Source: Apus apus
Taxonomy: Eukaryota; Chordata; Aves; Apodiformes; Apodidae
Assembly (NCBI RefSeq): GCF_020740795.1
Contig: NC_067290.1
Coordinates: 15,854,001 to 15,918,000 of the forward strand
Reading direction: 5' to 3'
DNA: 64,000 nt
Numbering within the stretch: position 1 is the stretch's first letter; every line of letters starts with the position of its first letter. The notes under the pieces were generated by a model. The model was not told the DNA's origin, did not search any database, and worked only from the letters and a program-made list of their open reading frames with translations. Below, piece after piece: positions 41,857 through 52,600 of the stretch. Both the position numbers and the translations under genes were made by a program.

Positions 41857-41880
41857 GTATGTGTGCATGTGCACATGTGT
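41857..41880. repeat. Alternating purine-pyrimidine tract with palindrome
   Basis: Twenty-four consecutive bases alternate purine and pyrimidine, mostly TG/CA steps. They contain a 12-bp perfect palindrome, CATGTGCACATG, at 41866-41877. Such sequence is prone to Z-DNA or cruciform formation; no functional claim is made. Confidence 0.75.
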
Positions 41881-42625
41881 CTTCCAAAACAACAGATGGT
41901 TTCAATAAAGTTTCTCCTGCTGCTCAGAAGTGGCACTTCTTGACATTAGCAGAGCCGTATCTCATCAGGGTTCTTGTTTCTACCAGCCTGCCTCAGCAAG
42001 GCCGAATCCACTGGACAGTATGGGGTAATCAGAAAAGGCACGCCAATATCTGCCCCATTAATTGCCCCCTGCCAGTCTTTCCTCTCTCCTGATGTAGTGC
42101 CCACTGTGCTCAGTATGGCAGGATCAATTGGTTTTGAAGGGCAACTTCCCTTAATGATCCACAATTCCCCCTAATTCAGCTGCAGCAAGAACTGTCTTTT
42201 TAAAGATTCTGCAAGAAACGTGGGATTTCTTGGAAGGGCTGAACAAAAACCTCTCTGCTTCAATCAATGCATCGATGTATTAAATTATTGTGCAACTAAA
42301 TTAATGTGCCCCCTTGGTGACAGAATTGCAGAAAATGAGCAGTGTTTTATGCATTAAAGACAAACTGGTGAAAAATTGTTTTTCAAGCTTAGATTGTTCC
42401 ACAGCAAGTATCAAGATTCTTCCAATTAAAATATTTGGGGCTTTCAGGGTGCAGTGGTATCAGCTCTATTACTTCTCACTGATTCACAGTTTGAATTTAC
42501 AGACCAAAGGAACTGAAGAATTGTAAATATTCAGTAATGAGACATTTGAGGGATGGAGCAATTAGTTTTTTACTGGTATTGTAGTTAAATTTTATAGTTA
42601 AACAATTTTTCTGGAAATTAATGCC

Positions 42626-42639
42626 TTTTTTTTTTTTTT
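42626..42639. repeat. T homopolymer tract
   Basis: Fourteen consecutive T residues; nothing recognisable is attached. Confidence 0.8.
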
Positions 42640-43701
42640 CAACTCAAGAGATTAATGAAAACTGAGCATTAAAAATGTTGCTATGAAAAACTGAGAAGTC
42701 TTCTTAAGCTTCTGCAAACCTTCTACTTCCCTTTGTTTGGAGATTGTGGCATGTGAAGGGTTAGGTTGGCCCTTTGCTTCATGACAGGGAATGTCCAAGG
42801 AAAAAAAGAAGCTTCAATGACCTCTTCCTTTAAACACAAGATACAAAATGAAAACAAAAATAATGTGGATTACAAATTATTCCCTTTTAAACTTGCTTGA
42901 AGAAACCCCTTAAATTTTAAATCAGTCCAGTTGCATTTATCATCTTCATGTTACCAGAAGGAAGAAAACATGGCAAGTCTTGCCCAGTACTGTGAAATGA
43001 GGTGCAGCCTCCAAAAGTGCTCTGTGCACCTTCACTTGTACAGCAAAAGCTCTGGGGATGGGTTGGGAAGTTCCCTACCAGATGACACAAGCCAATAATT
43101 TGCCAAAGTTATGATACTCTCTTGGTATCTGTGTTGAAGGTAAATGAGGCACAGTTTTCTAATTAACATGTTCTGTAGGTGTAATGAAGAAGACAAACAT
43201 TTTCAATAGCTTCATTGTTTGTTTAAATATTTTTTTTTCCTGGTATTTTCTAAATTCTCAAATATCTGAAAAAGTGTGAATTTTGTTCATTTTCTCCTGA
43301 AGCTTTTTCCTTCCCTCTTTTCTTGCTTTGGCTCATGACAAAGTCATTCTTTGTTCTGAAGGCAAGAATCCCAGAATGAGCAGTGCCAGTTCTGAGTTCA
43401 TAGTGGGGGCAATGTTTCTAATAATTTATAAAAGACAGATCTGGGCTCTGTGTTGCTCCTCATTTGATATGATTTAATTATTATTTTTGAACTTTTGGAA
43501 TATCAAATGGGGGAAAAAAACCCCCAACTTTCTGCAGCTGTTTTCAGCTCTGTTTTCAAGCTGTATCTGCAAGAATGATAAAGTAACCATGAAATTAAAT
43601 CATAAATTAAAGTGTCCCAGTCCCTCAATAACCAGAGCATTTTGGATTCTTGCAAAATCTTAAAATGGTATCATCACTTTCAGTGCATTGCTGGCCAGAA
43701 G

Positions 43702-43755
43702 AATAAAAAAAAAACCCACAAACAAAACCAAACAAAAAACCAAACCAAAATGAAA
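43702..43755. repeat. A-rich (CAAA)n-like tract
   Basis: An A run followed by repeated CAAA/CCAAA units over about 50 bp. It may be a degenerate microsatellite or the tail of an old retroposon. Confidence 0.75.
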
Positions 43756-45620
43756 ACATGCTACCAAAAATTATGACAATATTGATAAAGGAATTTACAT
43801 CATTGTATCTCTAAGGGCTTCATAGCTCCTCATTATCTCGTGGGAAGACAAAATCCATAAAGTCAAATTATTTGACCAACAGCATGTAGTAAATTAGTGT
43901 AAGCAGCAAGCTAAGAACCCTGTTTTCTGAATTCTAGCTCCGTGCACAAATACTGGGCCTGCATCTCTTCTAGGCAACACAACAGAAAAGAGAAAGCACG
44001 TGGCAGAAGGGAGCTGGAACTCACTAAACATTCTGTCATTTCTGAAAGAATTGGTTCTGATCTTTGTGTACAATGCAAGTGCCATTTATAACACCCAGCA
44101 GTCACCTAGCATGGTGAAGCTACAGATTTCAGAGCAGCTTGCACAGGCAACATGTTTTGCATCTTGTACCCGAGAGATCCAGCAAATGATACACAGAGGT
44201 GGGTCCCCGGGCCTCCAGGGGAGCGCTAATGAAGGTTTCCAAAGAGGGGAGGGGGCAGTGGCATATGGCACTTGAGAAGGATTTCAGACTAAGAGAAAGT
44301 GCTGGTATCAGCGTCTCTCAAAGAATATTTAAACCTGTTTGTATGGCAATTTATTTGCTGCACCAAAAACCTCACAGAGGTAACTTATTCCCAGAAAAGC
44401 TCGTGCTCCGAAGTGCAGGTTCAATCCAGTATCTCTACTTAAAAACATTTTCCATTTTGCTCCTGCATTTTGAACACTAATCCAGCCCAGCCTGAGTGTC
44501 CACAGCACACCAAAGGAAATGAACTGTATCAGGCAATGTCATTTGCTAAGAGCAGAGATATTCTCCTTTTTTTGTTTTATATTTCTAGGGACAATTTCAC
44601 AGGCCGTGCCATCGCTGAACGGGGAAATTGGAAAACGGCAGAATCGATTTGCAGACGTGAAGTTCTATTTTCTTTTACACCTCCTTCATCAGAGTCTCTA
44701 TCATTCCTGTGTTGTGTAGCGTTATTATCGACAGCAGCCTGGACACCACTGATAATTGCTAAACTAGGGAAGAGCTTTGCCTCTCAAGTGAAAGTAAAAC
44801 CACACTGAGTGCTACTATTCTTGCCTTTAAATTCACCTTCTGTAGGGTATTGGTGTAATGACTCCATGCCACGTTATTTCTGAGAGTTTAAAGGGAATGT
44901 ATTCTACAAATATTATTTAAAATGGCCTTGCTTGCGTTTTTTTCTTAATAAAACGACCCAGCTAAAAGCTGCAAAGTTGTATGAGGTCTATTTTGATTAT
45001 AAACCAGGAGAAAGATACTGGACTTCAGAATGCTTCCGTTATTTGTTGATTCTTCTTTCATTGTTTGTGCTTCACCAAGAAGCAGCAAAACGAACAAGAC
45101 TCTTCCACAGCAAACTTGTGACCGTGGCTCGGGGGTGAGACCAGGGGCTAGTTGCTGCAGAAAGCTGGAGCAGCCGGTGGCCGTCAGCGGCTCCATCGCC
45201 GGGAAGGAGACGTTTTGGGAAAATAAAGGTCGTTTGCCACAAAACGGGGGTTTGTCGGCTGGAGATGTTCAGCCGCTCCCTGTGGAGGACTGGGTGAGCG
45301 GGCTGGGCAGCTGGGCAGGGCCAGCTCTGGGAGAAGAAAGGGCTCCCGACCAGAGGAGCGCTCAGACCCAGGGGCCGATCACACGGTTTTGTGACAGGTG
45401 GCTCGGGGTCCCGCGGCCCCAGGCCCTGCATCCAGGCCCTGCCCCGGCCGCACCGGGCACGGGGCAGGTGGTTTCTGCTCCCCCTTCCCAGCGTTTCCAG
45501 GAGCGGCCGGTGCTGCCCCAGCCCGCGGGGCGGCAGCTGCGGGTGATGCCGCCGGGCCCCCTCGGGGGGCTGGCCCGGGAGGTGCGGGGCAGCGAGGGCA
45601 GGCGGCGCAGAAACCGGGGC

Positions 45621-46319
45621 GGGGCAGGGCTGTGCGGGGCAGGGGTGTGCGGGGCTGGGCTGTGCGGGGCTGGGCTGTGCGGGGCTGGGGTGTGCGGGGC
45701 AGGGGTGTGCGGGGCAGGGCTGTGTGGGGCTGGGCTGTGCGGGGCAGGGGTGTGCGGGGCAGGGGTGTGCGGGACAGGGCGGTGCGGGGCTGGGCTGTGC
45801 GAGGCTGGGGTGTGCGGGGCAGGGCGGTGCGGGGCTGGGGTGTACGGGGCAGGGCTGTGCGGGGCAGGGCGGTGCGGGGCTGGGGTGTGCGGGGCTGGGC
45901 TGTGCGGGGCTGGGGTGTGCGGGGCTGGGGTGTGCGGGGCAGGGGTGTGCGGGGCAGGGCGGTGCGGGGCTGGGGTGTGCGGAGCAGGGCTGTGCGGGGC
46001 AGGGGTGTGCGGGACAGGGCGGTGCGGGGCTGGGCTGTGCGGGGCTGGGGTGTGCGGGGCAGGGCTGTGCGGGGCAGGGCGGTGCGGGGCAGGGCGGTGC
46101 GGGGCTGGGGTATGCGGGGCTGGGGTGTGCGGGGCTGGGGTGTGCGGGGCAGGGCTGTGCGGGGCAGGGCTGTGAGGGGCAGGGCTGTGAGGGGCAGGGC
46201 GGTGCGGGGCAGGGCGGTGCGGGGCTGGGGTGTGCGGGGCAGGGCTGTGCGGGGCTGGGCTGTGCGGGGCAGGGCACCACGGGGCTGGGCTGTGCGGGGC
46301 AGGGCGGTGCGGGGCTGGC
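45621..46319. repeat. 15-bp G-rich minisatellite, 46 full units plus a partial
   Basis: The consensus unit is GGGGC(A/T)GGG(C/G)(T/G)GTGC. Forty-six complete units and a partial last one follow with no insertion or deletion, so the phase holds for about 700 bp. Units differ almost only at position 6 (A or T) and at positions 10-11 (CT, GT or CG). Each carries at least one CpG, and every unit holds two G runs, so the + strand has strong G-quadruplex potential. Because 15 is a multiple of 3 and no stop codons arise, all three + frames and several minus frames stay open throughout. Those long frames encode Cys-Gly-Ala-Gly or Pro-Ala-Pro-His repeats and are by-products of the repeat. The array ends about 25 bp before the promoter motif cluster. 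Confidence 0.97.
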
Positions 46320-46341
46320 ACCGGCGCCCTGCCCGAGGGCC

Positions 46342-46354
46342 CCAAGATGGCCGC
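46342..46354 (+). promoter_or_regulatory. YY1-type motif
   Basis: CCAAGATGGCCGC closely matches the known YY1 motif (CAAGATGGCGGC type), which is common in CpG-island promoters. It is the first of a row of promoter motifs after the minisatellite. Confidence 0.6.
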
Positions 46355-46365
46355 TCAGCCCGGAA

Positions 46366-46381
46366 ACTACAACTCCCAGGC
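46366..46381 (+). promoter_or_regulatory. ZNF143/THAP11-type motif, copy 1
   Basis: ACTACAACTCCCAGGC matches the first part of the motif bound by ZNF143 (Staf) and THAP11 (Ronin); the terminal CATGC part is altered. Confidence 0.7.
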
Positions 46382-46398
46382 AGCGTTCCCGGGGAGGG

Positions 46399-46420
46399 AC
46401 TACAACTCCCAGCATGCCCC
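46399..46420 (+). promoter_or_regulatory. ZNF143/THAP11-type motif, copy 2
   Basis: ACTACAACTCCCAGCATGC is an almost perfect match to the extended ZNF143/THAP11 motif and is the strongest of the three copies. It starts 33 bp after copy 1 in the same orientation. Confidence 0.85.
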
Positions 46421-46454
46421 GCGCCAAGCGGGCGCTCCGCCTCCCGCCGCCCGC

Positions 46455-46473
46455 ACTACATTTCCCGGCAGGC
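46455..46473 (+). promoter_or_regulatory. ZNF143/THAP11-type motif, copy 3
   Basis: ACTACATTTCCCGGCAGGC is a diverged version of the same motif in the same orientation, 56 bp after the start of copy 2. Confidence 0.6.
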
Positions 46474-46487
46474 AGCGGGGCCGGCGG

Positions 46488-46495
46488 CCAATCGG
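46488..46495 (+). promoter_or_regulatory. CCAAT box (NF-Y type)
   Basis: CCAATCGG in a GC-rich context matches the NF-Y core, which usually lies 60-100 bp before the transcription start. This places the KBTBD8 start at roughly 46550-46620. There is no TATA box. The start site itself is inferred. Confidence 0.6.
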
Positions 46496-46643
46496 CGCGG
46501 CCCATGCTGGCGGGTGCCAGGCGCGGGGTTGGCTTCCGCGGGAGGCCGCGGCCGCGGGGAGGAAGCGGCGCAGGGGAAGCGGCGCCGGTGACATTTCCTT
46601 TCGGGCCGCCCCCCTCTCCCGCTGCCGGAGCGGGGCCCCGAGA

Positions 46644-46659
46644 ATGGCAGCGTTAGGAG
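46644..46659 (+). CDS. KBTBD8: KBTBD8 coding exon 1
   Basis: This tiny coding part has five codons (MAALG) plus one base, then the donor GTCGGT at 46660. The next exon supplies AA to complete the Glu codon. Being so short, it would be missed by an ORF scan. Support comes from the strong Kozak context, the position just after the promoter motifs, and a match to the MAA start of mammalian KBTBD8. Confidence 0.85.
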
Positions 46660-49600
46660 GTCGGTGCGGTCGGGCCGGCGGGCTGGGGGGAGCGGGTTGA
46701 GGCGGGGAGCGGCCTGTGAGGCGGGGTGTCCGGGGAGGGATGGCGGCGGAGCGGGTGCCGGGGCCTGCGTGCTGAGGGTGCCTCTGGGGGGGGCACATGG
46801 GAAAGGGGTGTTGGGACGTCTCTGCTGAGGGGTTGTCGGGGAGGGGGGCTCCGTGGGGGTGTCGGTGGGGATCGCCGTGTGAGGTGCGGGTGCCTGGGGC
46901 GCCTGGGCTGAGGGGTGCCTGTGGGGGGTGCCTGTGGGGGGTGGGTGGGACTTAGGAAGCCTGTTGGGGCAGGGGTGCTTGGATGAAGGGTCTGCGGGGC
47001 GCCCTGTGGGGCGTCACTTCTGGATGGGGAAGGTGATAGCAGGGGACGGTGCCTGGGAGGTGGGGCGGGAGGACGGGCTGTGAGGGGAGGGAGGTGTGCG
47101 ATGGCACTGTGCTTTGTTAGGGTGGGAGGAGGGTTCACTGTGAGGGACACCCCTGCCCCTGGGTCTGTGAGGGGAGCAGAGCTGAGAGGGGGGAGTGGGG
47201 TTTTCTGTGATGAAAGGCTGCCAGGAAGGTGGATGTGCGGGGAGTAGGGGAGAGATGGTTGTCTGAGAAATTAATGTGGAGAGTATTTTGGGGTGATGCT
47301 TGGGAGAAACAGAGCTAACATTTTGAGGTGTAAGTGAAATTAATATTAATAGAGGAGAAAAATGCCTGGGGTGGGAGGGAGAAAGTGAGGGTGATGAAAA
47401 TGACTGGGAAAGTGTTACAGGGTGAAAACTGTAATGTGGGTAATGTCAAGGATTAAATAGAAAACCTGGAATATGGGGATGAATGTTCCGGGTAGAGTCC
47501 CCGAGGGCTGGAAGCTGAGTGCTTTGCCTGAGTGACTGGCAGGATCAGAGAAGAACTGTTACAAAGTTCTTTTTCACTGTTATAATAACAAATGAAACAC
47601 TTTTGCAACAGTAGCTTCATCAAAATTTTTTTGTAATCAAAGCTTTGCTAGGTAGGAAACCTTGTAACTGATATAGCGATGTATTATTTACTTGGAATTT
47701 GCTCGCTAGTGTGTAACATTGTTTCTGAACAAGTACAAATTCTCCTGTTCCCTAATGATTGGTTAGTTTTGCATGTTGGCTTTCAAGTTACTGTGATAAA
47801 GTAAACTCAACTATTGTAGATGTTACTTGTAAGTATTTACTATTGCCTTTGGAAAGAAATAAGTGTTTTGAAGACTTTTCCTACCAGTACTTTGAAGAGA
47901 CATTGGCAATATTTGGCCCCAAGCCAGCCATGGGAATTGCATGCCCAACAGCAGATCCCTCCTGATTTAATTGTGACTGTGCTCAAAGCTGTGTCTGAAT
48001 TCTGAGTAAGACAAAGTGTGACTGGTGTATATCACCACGAGTTAGAGTTTAAATCTCCTATTCATCAGCTGCATTGTTGTTTCCTATCCTCTTTGCCCCT
48101 TTGTGTTGCCCAAAATTTGTTGGAAGCATTCTCTGTGGCAGTCAGCAGCTTTACCTGATTTGCAGCTCTTACCACCTCATGTTTTTCCCTTTGAGCTTTC
48201 TTTCTGTTGTTGTTGTTGTTGCGTAAAAGTTTTGCTGCAGTTACGAAACACGTTTTTCTGTGCTTGAGATATTGCTCAATTTTCACTTTGGGATTTACTT
48301 GGTGAGGCAAATCACGTGGTGCTGAGGAGCATGTGCTCCACTTCATATGTTTTCACAATGATATGCAAACTCCTTCGTATGTGACTAATTAAAAATGGTA
48401 ATTGCGCTTAATTTGCAAAGAAGAACATGTAACTGTGTATGCAAATCAATGTGAATTGAAGTTTGTTGCCCAACACACTTACTGGAGGGCTGTTTTTCTG
48501 ACTCTGTGTAACTAACCATCACTCGTGTGATTAGTAGCCAGTTCCTGTTTCAGTGGGAAGTTAAGCACAAACACACTGATGTGTGATGGTGATGTAGGCT
48601 GGGGGCTTGTTTTATTCCTCTGCATTCTTTGTTTTCCCTGATTTATAAGTCAGTGAGCATTGTGATTCTTGACTGAGTTTACTTTCTTTCCAGTGATATG
48701 TAATAAATACAAACAATGAATGATATATTTTTTCCCCTCAATATTAATGGATATAATTTTATAGGTTAAACAGTAGCTTACATGTACATTGGGAAAAGGA
48801 GAAAGAAAGTAATTGAGGTATCTTTGTCTTTACTCACCCCTGACTTTTTTAGACTTGCTATTGATGGATGGTGACAGTGAGGAAGCATGGAATATTAATT
48901 TGTGCTAATTCTTGTTCATGAATGGGGCTTTTTTGGGGTGTGTGTGTGTTTTGAGGACTGTGGGTTTTTTTTGTTAAACAGTTTCAATTTTGTTTTGTAG
49001 AACCAAGTAAGTTTTCACAAACGCTGAACGGAATTCCTTCTGCAAACACAGTCAGCAGTGGGATGGACCCCTTCCATGCCTGTAGTATTCTTCAACAGCT
49101 TAAAACCATGTATGATGAAGGACAACTGACAGATATTGTAGTGGAAGTGGATCATGGGAAAACATTCTCCTGTCATAGGAATGTTCTTGCTGCAATCAGT
49201 CCTTATTTCAGGTACAATAGTCTGTTGTTCTGGTGGTGACCAATAGCAGAATTAGAACTTATTTTCATCAAATGAAAATTAGAAAAAAAATCACACCTAT
49301 CTTAATATTCCATGTAATTATCAATAGTATCATGCACCTAGTAAGTGAAGATGATTTTTTTCTTAAAGTCGATGAATTATCAGTGTCTGTTTGTCAAAGG
49401 AGAGTTTCATTGAAAAAAATGTCATATGATTAAAAAAATACATGCCTCTAGTATTGAGGTTATCTTGAATACAGTAACTGCATAGTTAAACTGCTTGTTT
49501 CCTTTTTCAGGTTAAATATTATGACGTGCTAGAATGTGCGTATGAAATAACATGTTGAAAGTTGAGTGCAAAGACTTGGATATGCTAAGAGCTTTACTTG

Positions 49601-52600
49601 TACACTCAATTAATTTTAATATGGGGTTAGTGAGGTAATTAAGCAAGACATTACAGCTTGTCCCTTTTGTTTCAGTAAGTCTAGAACTCCCTTAAATTTA
49701 GGTACCCAAACGCTATTCATGCTGATACGTGGGCACGTGTATCTGGATGAGCTGTACAATATAATTTCATTCCTTAATGTAACCACAAATAAACTGCTAA
49801 ACATTTTCTGTTGTAGATCTATGTTCACGAGCGGCCTTACAGAGAGCACCCAGAAGGAAGTTCGTATAGTTGGTGTTGAAGCAGAGTCAATGCATTTAGT
49901 GTTGAACTATGCATATACCTCCAGAGTAATGCTGACAGAGGCCAACGTTCAAGCTTTGTTCACTGCAGCCAGTATCTTCCAGATCCCTTCCATACAAGAC
50001 CAGTGTGCTAAATACATGATCAGTCATCTGGACCCACAGAACTCCATTGGGGTGTTTATCTTTGCTGATCACTACGGCCATCAGGAACTCAAAGACAGGT
50101 CACAAGACTACATCCGTAAAAAGTTCCTGAGTGTCACCAAAGAGCAAGAATTTCTTCAGCTGAGAAAAGACCAACTGATAAGTATCCTCGACAGCGATGA
50201 TTTAAATGTAGACAAAGAAGAACACGTTTATGACAGCATTATAAGGTGGTTTGAGCACGAACAACATAAGAGAGAAGTGCACCTTCCAGAAATATTTGCC
50301 AAATGCATCCGTATGCCTCTGTTGGAAGAGACATTTTTAGAGAAAATCCCTCCCGTGTTTGCACAGGCTATGGCCAAAAGCTGTGTACAAAAGGGACAAC
50401 CTAGTGCCAATGGCTACACGCAACGGCTTGGAATGACCGCTTCTGAAATGATCATATGCTTTGATGCTGCCCACAAACACTCAGGAAAGAAGCAAACAGT
50501 GCCTTGTTTAGATTCGGTCACAGGGAGAGTGTTTAAACTATGCAAGCCACCAAATGACTTGAGGGAGGTTGGAATTCTTGTATCTCCTGATAATGATATT
50601 TATATTGCGGGTGGTTACAGACCAAGCAGCAGCGAGGTCTCCATTGACCACAGAGCAGAGAGTGACTTTTGGATGTATGATCACTCTGGCAATAGGTGGA
50701 TCCCGAAAGCTCCTTTGTTGCGAGCCAGGATAGGCTGCAAATTGGTTCATTGCTGTGGTAAACTGTATGCAATAGGTGGTCGAGTTTATGAAGGAGATGG
50801 GAGAAACTCACTCAAGTCTGTGGAGTGTTATGACAGCCGGGAGAACTGCTGGACAGCTGTCTGTCCAATGCCTGTAGCAATGGAGTTTCATAGTGCTGTG
50901 GAATATAAGGATAACATCTATGTTTTACAGGGTAAGGTGGTTTGACTGACTCTATGGTGTTTTATTGCAAGTGGGGATTGTTCGTTCTGACTGTGCCCTC
51001 TCGAGCACCTCAGAAAAGCCCAGTTTTCTGGACATTTAAATGAGTGCCCTCGGGCAAAGAGATGGGAGGGAAAGCAAGGGAGAGCAGTGGGTGAGGAAGA
51101 GTGAGGTTGCTGCTTGAGTTCTTGTGCTCTGGGAGTGTGTCACTAAGTTGTAGTATTGAGTTACTGCACAAATGGCAGTTTTGGTGGTGTTCTAAGTCAA
51201 CAGTATAATATTTTACTGTGAAAATTCTTCAGTGCATTTCACACAGATAAATAAGATTTAATAATGTTGAAGAAAATATATTGTCCTATGAAAAAGCACT
51301 TTGCATTTTGTTTAGCTAAACCTGTGAAAATTCCTGGTGTCTGTATTCTTGATGACTTGTGAAATTCATTTTGCCACTGTGGGCTTTCATTTCCCACCCT
51401 ACCCTACTTTTTGAAGTCACCCTGGTAGCTAAGAAAGGTAATTTATCTCTTTCTAGTGAGCTCTGTTTCTTTGGTCAGTAACTGTAGTGCTGCCTTTACA
51501 GCCTTTCTTACAGTAAATTATTAGACTTGTTGGTGTATTAGATAGTGATTCTTAAATTAATAAAAAGGATCATAATAGGAATTGATAAAATAATTTATTC
51601 TTCCATTATTCATGGAGATCTTGTATAAAATAAGTATTTGTAAGTATGCAAGAGCCATATAGCAGTCCACACTTAAAAGTGCTGAGGCTGGTCCATGAGG
51701 CTGTAGTAATAGTCCCAAGAAGTGGAAAGAAAAGAGGAGGGGGTGTCTTGGTGATGTTTGGCTAAGAACCACCTCTGCAAATACCTGCAGAAGTCGGGAT
51801 CTTAGATCCATACCAGCTCCCTCTTAGGGTCACTCTCCGTACAAAGGTAGACCACAGGAAAGAAACAGGATAGAAGGTCATTGTTAGCTATGAGAAGTGG
51901 CCAACTTGATTTCTTCACTTTGCATTCTTGCCAGTCAGTGAGGCTGGTGGGCTTCTGCATGATTGGGAGGGAGTTTTCTTCTGCTGTATGAGGCTTGACT
52001 CTGGTTGGATGTGGCTTTAAATAACTGTTACACTAGCAAGTTCTGTCAATCGGCCTGTTCTGTTGGGTCAGACATCTGCTTCAGGTGGTTTCAAAGGAAC
52101 GTTGAAGAATATTTCACTCGGTAGAGTATTTGTTCATCATTTAAATGTTTCTTAGAACTTCTAAAAAGTAGCTGTTATTATAACCCTTCGAGTAATAATG
52201 CATCTCGTTTACAAATTTTAGCTGCATTAATTCTGTGCTTCAGTGGTTTAAATGACAACTCAATGCTCACATAAATAAACAAGCTGCTTCACTGTGCTAA
52301 CCAGCAAATTGGAAAGATTTGAATTATGAAAAATAGGCAACTTTTTTTTATTCAAGTGTGGTAGATAAAACCTCGATTGAGTTGCACTGAAGTGGTACAA
52401 AAATGTTAACTTCCAATCATTTTTTTTATAGAGAAAGCTCATAATTTTGAAGTAGGCAATAACGCTTGATAAGAGTGTTAAAATGCCAAGGGAACACAAG
52501 TGTCAGTTACAGGAGGTTGCACTGTGGAACAAAAGAGAAGAATCAAAAAATGTATTACCTGTAACACTTAATATCTTAAACTGTGTTCCACCCATTTACT

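Larger units (their letters stand above)
33601..45119. other. Intergenic, no gene recognised
   Basis: Mostly AT-rich non-coding sequence up to the CpG island of KBTBD8. It holds several A- or T-rich tracts, a short CA run and an alternating purine-pyrimidine stretch at 41857-41880. Open frames are short and unremarkable. No splice-linked coding sequence, tRNA or repeat family beyond these was recognised. Confidence 0.55.
45120..47060. promoter_or_regulatory. CpG island of KBTBD8
   Basis: CpG and GC content rise sharply near 45120 and fall again by about 47060, against CpG-poor flanks on both sides. The island spans the upstream minisatellite, the promoter motif cluster, the first coding exon and the beginning of intron 1. 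This is the usual arrangement for a broadly expressed vertebrate gene. The edges are estimates by eye. Confidence 0.85.

Noticed and set aside
45030..46656. Very long open frames on both strands (327 to 477 codons) across the CpG island
   Set aside because: They exist because a 15-bp, stop-free repeat keeps every frame open. The translations are simple Cys-Gly-Ala-Gly, Val-Arg-Gly or Pro-Ala-Pro-His repeats with random flanks.
49719..49816. Apparent N-terminal extension of the KBTBD8 frame starting at 49719
   Set aside because: This is intron 2 read through. The acceptor at 49815-49816 and exact joining to exon 2 restore the known BTB sequence.
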